The notes beneath the pieces are model-generated. The model was not told the origin of the DNA. It ran no database searches and worked only from the letters and a program-made list of their open reading frames with translations. This document shows, one piece after another, positions 59,264-64,000 of a DNA stretch of 64,000 nt; position 1 is the stretch's first letter; each line of letters starts with the position of its first letter. The position numbers and the translations under genes were made by a program. This stretch comes from Flavobacteriales bacterium UBA720. GTDB taxonomy: Bacteria; Bacteroidota; Bacteroidia; Flavobacteriales; Weeksellaceae. The stretch spans positions 83,862 through 147,861 of the forward strand of contig DBLQ01000012.1 of assembly GCA_002297505.1 (NCBI GenBank). The letters run 5' to 3'.

Positions 59264-59935
59264 ATGAAAAACTATTTGCTTCTCTTATTAATTATTCCAA
59301 CATTTCTATTGGGTCAAAGAAATTTTGAATATAAAAAGGATTTTGAAAAAATTTTGAAAGAAACCAAAAATAAAGATTCAGAACTCTATTATTCTAATCT
59401 GCTCGAGAGGTACAATAAAATTGATACAACTTTAACAGACAAGCAAGTTTTATCAATGTTAATTGCTTTTACTGATAATGAATATTACAAACCTTATAGT
59501 GATATAAATTTTGGCAGGAATCTCTACAAGCTAAATGATGAAGGAAAATTTGATGAAGTAATAAAATCTGGAACTGAATTTCTTTCTAATCATCCCTTTG
59601 ACATTAAAACACTTTTTGAAGTTTCTTATGCCTATTTTAAAACAGATAATAAGATTACTGCGGATAATTATATTATTAAAGCTCGTCAGATATTTAAAGC
59701 GATGTTTTACAGTGGAGATTCTAAATCTATTGACACCCCTGCATTTGCATTAAATCCAAGTGATGGGCAAGACTTTATAAAAAAAGCAGTTGGTGCAAAG
59801 ATTGGAAAGATGGGTTCTGGAAAAGATGATAATGGATATTTTATTGATATGTTGGAAGCTAAATTCGAAGATGGAGAATCAACAATGCTATATTTTATAA
59901 TTCCTCACGCAACAAAGAAAATGTTTGAAAAATAA
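59264..59935 (+). CDS. DUF4919-like exported protein
   Basis: A 223-residue protein with a signal peptide (MKNYLLLLLIIPTFLLGQ). Mature sequence is helical and mixed-charge with a TPR-like middle (FDEVIKSGTEFLSNHPFDIK, then TLFEVSYAYFKTDNKITADNYIIKARQIFKAMF), and a conserved NPSDGQDFIKKAVG and YFIIPHATKKMFEK end. No enzymatic motif was seen. Family name is by recall. Its base composition is more AT-rich than the neighbours, as is that of the toxin-antitoxin pair that follows. Confidence 0.75.
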   Translation: MKNYLLLLLIIPTFLLGQRNFEYKKDFEKILKETKNKDSELYYSNLLERYNKIDTTLTDKQVLSMLIAFTDNEYYKPYSDINFGRNLYKLNDEGKFDEVIKSGTEFLSNHPFDIKTLFEVSYAYFKTDNKITADNYIIKARQIFKAMFYSGDSKSIDTPAFALNPSDGQDFIKKAVGAKIGKMGSGKDDNGYFIDMLEAKFEDGESTMLYFIIPHATKKMFEK

Positions 59936-59984
59936 AATGAACTCAACAGAAACTTCAACTTAGTTCAGCTCAAAATTTATTTTA

Positions 59985-60015
59985 TTACGTATTAATTTTT
60001 TACATTTGTACGTAA
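59985..60015 (+). promoter_or_regulatory. Promoter and putative operator of the DUF6364/PIN pair
   Basis: The -7 box TACATTTG (60001-60008) is framed by an inverted repeat, TTACGTA (59985-59991) and TACGTAA (60009-60015), 24 bp centre to centre. The position suggests repression by the antitoxin. The site is inferred from symmetry only. Confidence 0.5.
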
Positions 60016-60026
60016 AATTATTTTTT

Positions 60027-60281
60027 ATGGACTCTAAACTCACACTAAAGCTAAACGAAAACGTTATTGAGAGGGCTAAAACTTACGCATCCAACAAAAA
60101 AGTCAGCTTATCGAGACTGATTGAAAATTACCTGGATTCTATTACGCGTGAGCAAAATGATGATTTCGAGATTTCACCTTTTGTGAAAAGTATTTCCAGT
60201 GGAAAAAGTATTCCTGCAGACCTGGACCGGAAAGTATTGAGAGATGAGTATGTGGACGATATGGACAAAAAGTACCGGTAA
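60027..60281 (+). CDS. DUF6364-type antitoxin
   Basis: An 84-residue protein of ribbon-helix-helix type: MDSKLTLKLNENVIERAKTYASNKKVSLSRLIENYL has the strand and two helices of a MetJ/Arc-like DNA-binding domain, followed by a tail with DDFEISPFVKSI that likely wraps the toxin. The ATG at 60027 is chosen over a TTG at 60006. It abuts the PIN gene without a gap. Confidence 0.88.
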   Translation: MDSKLTLKLNENVIERAKTYASNKKVSLSRLIENYLDSITREQNDDFEISPFVKSISSGKSIPADLDRKVLRDEYVDDMDKKYR

Positions 60282-60698
60282 ATGAAAAAGATATTTTTAG
60301 ACACCAATATCATCCTGGATTTCCTTGGGGAAAGAGATGGTTTTTATAAAGCGTCTGCAAAAATCCTAACTTTGGCAGATCAAAAGAAAATCCAGGTTTA
60401 CACTTCGCCAAGTTCTATATCCAATGCTTTCTATGTTTTGGCAAAGTATGAAAATGCCAAAATCGCATTAGAAAAAATCAGGAAATTCAAGCTTCTGTGC
60501 TCGATGTCAGTGATGGATGATGAAGTGGTGGAAAAAGCGATTCATTCCGACTTCAAAGATTTTGAGGATGCGATGCAATATTTCAGTGCGCTGGCTTCCA
60601 ATTGTGACGGCATTATTACCCGAAATGAAAAGGATTTTAAAAATGCCTTGATTCCTGTGATGAATGCTGAGAGTTATTTGTTGAGTTTGAGGAAGTAA
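60282..60698 (+). CDS. PIN domain ribonuclease toxin (VapC-like)
   Basis: A 138-residue PIN domain. FLDTNIILDFL (Asp6), a middle Glu region (about 40-60), FEDAMQYFSALASNCDGIITRNEKDF (Asp near 96 and 112) match the acidic metal site. VapC toxins cut tRNA or rRNA; the target is unknown. With the abutting antitoxin gene it forms a typical type II pair. Confidence 0.9.
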   Translation: MKKIFLDTNIILDFLGERDGFYKASAKILTLADQKKIQVYTSPSSISNAFYVLAKYENAKIALEKIRKFKLLCSMSVMDDEVVEKAIHSDFKDFEDAMQYFSALASNCDGIITRNEKDFKNALIPVMNAESYLLSLRK

Positions 60699-62411
60699 TT
60701 AATCAACCCTAAAAACCGGATAAAGCCGATGCGTTTTCTCATAATACGCCGAATGTTTGTAAACCCAATCTAGTTGCGCTTGTCCATCTTCTGCGAATTT
60801 TGGATTGTTGGCTTTTTCCATTTCGAAAGCCGTTTTCAGAGCTTTGCTGTCTTGTAGAAGTTTGGCAGCAGTATCTTCGAAAACATAAGGCGAATAATAT
60901 TCCTTCTGACCGAGAATTGCATCAAAGAAATTCCAGTTGAAATAGGAATCCACCGCTTCCGGTTCTAAAGTTTCCAAGAGAAATTTTACGCCATCCTGAT
61001 TGAGTGGAACAAGAAAATCGCCTTTTCTGAATCTGGTTTTTCCAGATTCTTTGGTCACAAAAGTGTCGTAGTGCAGATAATGACCTTCGTACGGATTCGG
61101 AACCGTTTTGAAATCCTTGATTCGGTATTGTTCCACCACAATTGTAGAATCTTGTTTTATTGGAATCATTTTGATTTGGTTGAGTTTCAGCAAATCGATG
61201 ATTTTCCATTCGGATTGTGGAATGACGTAATATTTTGGAATCGTGATTTCTTTTGCCGGAACATAAGTATTGTAGAATTTGACAGGTTTTGAAAACTTAG
61301 AATTTCTGTCATACCAAAGTCTCGTTTTTCCGGAAACATCACTTGGTTTATATTTGGCTTCAAAACCTTTGAAATCGATATTTTCATATTTCGTAGAATC
61401 GAGTTTCCAGGCTAAAGCATATTTGTTGCCGACTTTGTACTGTTTCAGATTTTCGGTTCTTTTCTGCTGGATGGTTTTGTATTGGTCATCAATATAATTC
61501 AGGTTATCAACCATATAATCGTAAGTGACTTTCACACGGTCTTTGTACGGTTTCAGCATATGCGTTTCCACTACCGTTCCGATGGAATTGAACAAAGTCG
61601 TGTAACCCGTCGCATATCTCGGCGAATCCACGAAAGCCGAAAAACCGCCATCCGGAACATCGCCGTGGATGTTGACGTAAGGCACAGAAATCACACCTTT
61701 TTTCTCCATATTTTTCAGAAGTGTTTTTTGCATTTCGTCATTGAAATAATTACCCAAAACTTTTCCCAATCTTTCTTTGTTGGTCGAAATGTAAGTGAAA
61801 GTGTATTGATAATCTGCGCCATTGCTCACGTGATTATCAATAAAAACATCAGGCTTTAGCCATTGAAAAATCTGCTGAAAACTTCTGGAGTTTTTGGAAT
61901 CTGTCTTAATGAAATCGCGGTTCAAATCATAATTTCGAGCATTGCCACGGAAACCATATTCTTGCGGACCATTTTGATTGGCTCGGGAAAAACTTCCTCG
62001 GTTCATCATTCCGCTGACGTTGTAACTTGCAATAGCTGTGAAAATTACATTCTTCGGCGCTTTTATTTTTCCGCTTGCTAAGTCTCGCATTAACATCATC
62101 GTTGCATCAATGCCGTCCGGTTCTCCCGGATGAATACCATTATTCACAAACAAAACCGATTTCTCTTTTCTGGCTTCTTCGAAACTTTTTCCTGAAGGAT
62201 TGAAAATCAAAACATCGATGGGCGCGCCGTTGTCGTCCTCACCTTTTGTTTCATAACTGATTGATGGATATTGTTTTGATAATTCCTGATAAAATTTTTG
62301 CATCTCATCAAACGTGGTGGTTTGATTGCCGTTACCTTTTTCGAAAGGAGTAAGAAGTTGGGACTGGGCGAAAGTTGAAATGAGCAGAAATATGACGAAG
62401 AGATTTTTCAT
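60699..62411 (-). CDS. M14 family zinc carboxypeptidase, exported
   Basis: A 570-residue protein with signal peptide (MKNLFVIFLLISTFAQS). The zinc motif HPGE (His94, Glu97) in FVNNGIHPGEPDGIDATMML and the later IDNHVSNGADYQYTFTY with the third ligand His match M14. The C-terminal part holds an extra domain. The protein is probably periplasmic or outer-membrane associated. Its stop abuts the toxin stop (60698/60699). Confidence 0.92.
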   Translation of the reverse strand: MKNLFVIFLLISTFAQSQLLTPFEKGNGNQTTTFDEMQKFYQELSKQYPSISYETKGEDDNGAPIDVLIFNPSGKSFEEARKEKSVLFVNNGIHPGEPDGIDATMMLMRDLASGKIKAPKNVIFTAIASYNVSGMMNRGSFSRANQNGPQEYGFRGNARNYDLNRDFIKTDSKNSRSFQQIFQWLKPDVFIDNHVSNGADYQYTFTYISTNKERLGKVLGNYFNDEMQKTLLKNMEKKGVISVPYVNIHGDVPDGGFSAFVDSPRYATGYTTLFNSIGTVVETHMLKPYKDRVKVTYDYMVDNLNYIDDQYKTIQQKRTENLKQYKVGNKYALAWKLDSTKYENIDFKGFEAKYKPSDVSGKTRLWYDRNSKFSKPVKFYNTYVPAKEITIPKYYVIPQSEWKIIDLLKLNQIKMIPIKQDSTIVVEQYRIKDFKTVPNPYEGHYLHYDTFVTKESGKTRFRKGDFLVPLNQDGVKFLLETLEPEAVDSYFNWNFFDAILGQKEYYSPYVFEDTAAKLLQDSKALKTAFEMEKANNPKFAEDGQAQLDWVYKHSAYYEKTHRLYPVFRVD

Positions 62412-62490
62412 TTACGAGTTTTTAATAAAGCTTTCCTGTTGAAATATTACAAAATAATAAGTGGTTAATTTGAAAGTTTCTATCTTATAT

Positions 62491-63693
62491 TTACTGTATT
62501 GCCTTTTGATTCTTACGTTTTATCCCCGTCAGAATTATTAAAATAAATACTGGGAAAAAGAACAGATAGTACCTGGGAAGTGGCGCTATGGAGTAGAAAA
62601 TTATGAAAAACAAATAGACAGAAAGTGCCAGAACAGAAAAATCATAAAAATATTTCTCTCGCAGATTTCTATAGACTGAAAATAAAAATAGAATTTGTAA
62701 TATAACTGCCAAGAGACTGTAGCTGACCGCCAGATAAATATTCGACAGAAATGAATAATCCGGGAAAAATTGAAGGAAATTAATCCCGATTTTTTGGAAA
62801 GAAAGCTTGACAAATAGCTTCGGATGCTCTCTTAGGAATGTTTTATTCAGTTCACCAAGATAATGATCAATTTCCTTTTCGTTCCCAAATTTTTTATAGA
62901 GCATATCGTTTACAAAGAATTCATCTGTCTTTGGTGAATATGCAAAATTATTGTACGAATAGATATTATATTTGATACTATTACCCTTTGCGAAATTGTA
63001 ATTAAGCGACGTGGAGTAAGAAAATACGCCGATTTTCTTATAATTCCGGATGGTCCACGGAAGATAGAGCAACCACATAAAAAGTATCAGTGAAAAACAT
63101 CTGAAAAGAGTAATCCGTTTGAGAAAAACCAATGTGAAGAATACGACTGCATTCAGCATAATCAATTCATACCTCAAATAGAGACCCAGCAAAACAGCTG
63201 TCAGAAGAATAATCCAATCTTTAGAATTTCGGAAACCATTGACGAAAATCCTATATATCTGAGCCAGAAAAAGAGCAATTACGCCTACTGTAAATCCAAA
63301 AGAGCTTATCTTACATAATGCAAAAAATATCGGCGGAAAGAATACAACCAAGCTTAAGCATATCAGTACCTTGTAATTATCTTTACTTAAAATACTTATG
63401 CAAAAATGCTGAACGCACCAGAAAAAGAAACTGGCTTGCAGAAAACAAGATATGCTTTCCCACCGTGTCGTAAATCCGAATATATTCTTACATATCTGCA
63501 GAAAATAAGGAAAAAATGGCGGCATGTAGGCAGATGCAACACCATAAAAACGATATTCAGAACTCTTTTCAAATTCTTCGAGGATCAGCGGCCATTCGTT
63601 CTCCAGAGTTACACCACTCCAGGTCATCAATATAACCAAAGCCGAAAACACGAGATATAGAATTACAAAAGCATTTCTTCTCAAAGAGTTCAT
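62491..63693 (-). CDS. GT-C-like polytopic membrane glycosyltransferase, ArnT/PMT superfamily
   Basis: A 400-residue protein with about ten transmembrane helices. The loop after helix 1 and LYLPWTIRNYKKIGVFSYST (about 209-228) match a motif frequent in GT-C enzymes of the dolichyl-phosphate-mannose or ArnT type. The acceptor is unknown. It lies 58 bp from lepA. Confidence 0.75.
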   Translation of the reverse strand: MNSLRRNAFVILYLVFSALVILMTWSGVTLENEWPLILEEFEKSSEYRFYGVASAYMPPFFPYFLQICKNIFGFTTRWESISCFLQASFFFWCVQHFCISILSKDNYKVLICLSLVVFFPPIFFALCKISSFGFTVGVIALFLAQIYRIFVNGFRNSKDWIILLTAVLLGLYLRYELIMLNAVVFFTLVFLKRITLFRCFSLILFMWLLYLPWTIRNYKKIGVFSYSTSLNYNFAKGNSIKYNIYSYNNFAYSPKTDEFFVNDMLYKKFGNEKEIDHYLGELNKTFLREHPKLFVKLSFQKIGINFLQFFPDYSFLSNIYLAVSYSLLAVILQILFLFSVYRNLREKYFYDFSVLALSVYLFFIIFYSIAPLPRYYLFFFPVFILIILTGIKRKNQKAIQ

Positions 63694-63751
63694 TATAATA
63701 GATTATTTTCTGAATTATCTTTTAACAAAAATGCTTTTGTATCAGTTAAAT

Positions 63752-64000
63752 TTAATCATTCAGCTTCAAAACAGCCATAAATGCTGATTGAGGAACTTCT
63801 ACTCTACCGATCTGTTTCATCTTTTTCTTACCTTCTTTCTGCTTCTCAAGAAGTTTACGCTTTCTGGAGATATCACCTCCGTAACATTTCGCCGTAACGT
63901 CTTTTCTTAATGCTTTAATGGTTTCTCTCGCGATAACTTTTGTTCCAAGAGCTGCCTGCACTGCAATATCAAACTGCTGTCTCGGAATCAATTCACGAAG
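63752..64000 (-). CDS. lepA: Elongation factor 4 (LepA), C-terminal part; 5' end outside the window
   Basis: 82 residues of the unique LepA C-terminal domain are present: [67 protein letters not shown] (here [20 protein letters not shown]) and a typical end [14 protein letters not shown]. The frame is open to the right edge. LepA is a ribosome-associated GTPase that helps translation under stress. Confidence 0.95.
   Translation of the reverse strand, partial: LRELIPRQQFDIAVQAALGTKVIARETIKALRKDVTAKCYGGDISRKRKLLEKQKEGKKKMKQIGRVEVPQSAFMAVLKLND

Noticed and set aside
60006..60026. TTG start for the DUF6364 antitoxin
   Set aside because: It overlaps the -7 box and the right arm of the operator; the ATG at 60027 begins the typical MDSKLTLKL sequence.
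1..64000. CRISPR array, prophage, IS element, rRNA operon or riboswitch
   Set aside because: No regularly spaced repeats, transposase, phage genes, rRNA sequence or recognisable aptamer were found; gaps are short and mostly hold promoters, terminators or the repeats described.

Overview
The window reads as chromosome of a Flavobacteriia bacterium, most likely Chryseobacterium or a close relative in the Weeksellaceae. This rests on the gliding lipoprotein gene gldH, a complete alternative complex III operon, S46 and DUF885 peptidases, TonB-type proteins with an IPGTMG motif, many Flavobacteria-type secreted proteins, start codons without Shine-Dalgarno sequences, and many Bacteroidota promoters (TTTG, about 19-20 bp, TAnnTTTG). 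No sequence search was possible, so family names come from motifs and from remembered family features.

Layout. 1-2500: the C-terminal part of a RhuM-Fic protein, hemE and two small exported proteins. 2593-9033: a cysteine-cluster protein, a frameshifted Kir-type potassium channel, a truncated hemoglobin, and an uncharacterised four-member envelope cluster (DUF6122, two paralogous DUF4836-like proteins, a lipoprotein) in which one gene is cut by an in-frame stop. 9076-22937: mostly housekeeping and stress genes (AlkD, CAT-like enzyme, Na+/H+ antiporter, HflX, OsmC, META lipoprotein, DPP7-like peptidase, AhpD-like protein, Ca2+/H+ antiporter, GNAT, GyrI-like protein, Bcp, Nth, HPP protein, DUF885 peptidase). 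23159-27782: an ExbB gene flanked by two TonB-like paralogs, folC and three tRNA-Val genes. 27968-33941: VanZ, a pepT-sufE-GT9-GT2 run, HMG-CoA lyase, an OsmC-like protein, and an exonuclease with a SufT-like protein. 34715-43140: the actABCDEF operon (quinol to cytochrome c electron transfer). 43327-57152: a SPOR protein, a membrane protein, a toxin-antitoxin pair, SelO, the ricT-gldH-PBP1A run, a FadL porin with an SGNH lipoprotein, an Rrf2 regulator, a DUF3575 protein, tadA and coaX. 57256-64000: an M1 peptidase, a DUF4919 protein, a DUF6364/PIN toxin-antitoxin pair, an M14 peptidase, a GT-C-like membrane protein, and the 3' end of lepA.

There is no prophage, IS element, CRISPR array or rRNA. 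The most distinctive non-coding feature is a three-copy intergenic repeat family (about 4574, 25997 and 32105) with conserved GC-rich arms around a variable palindrome. The best candidate for an undescribed system is the DUF4836-like cluster at 4747-9033.
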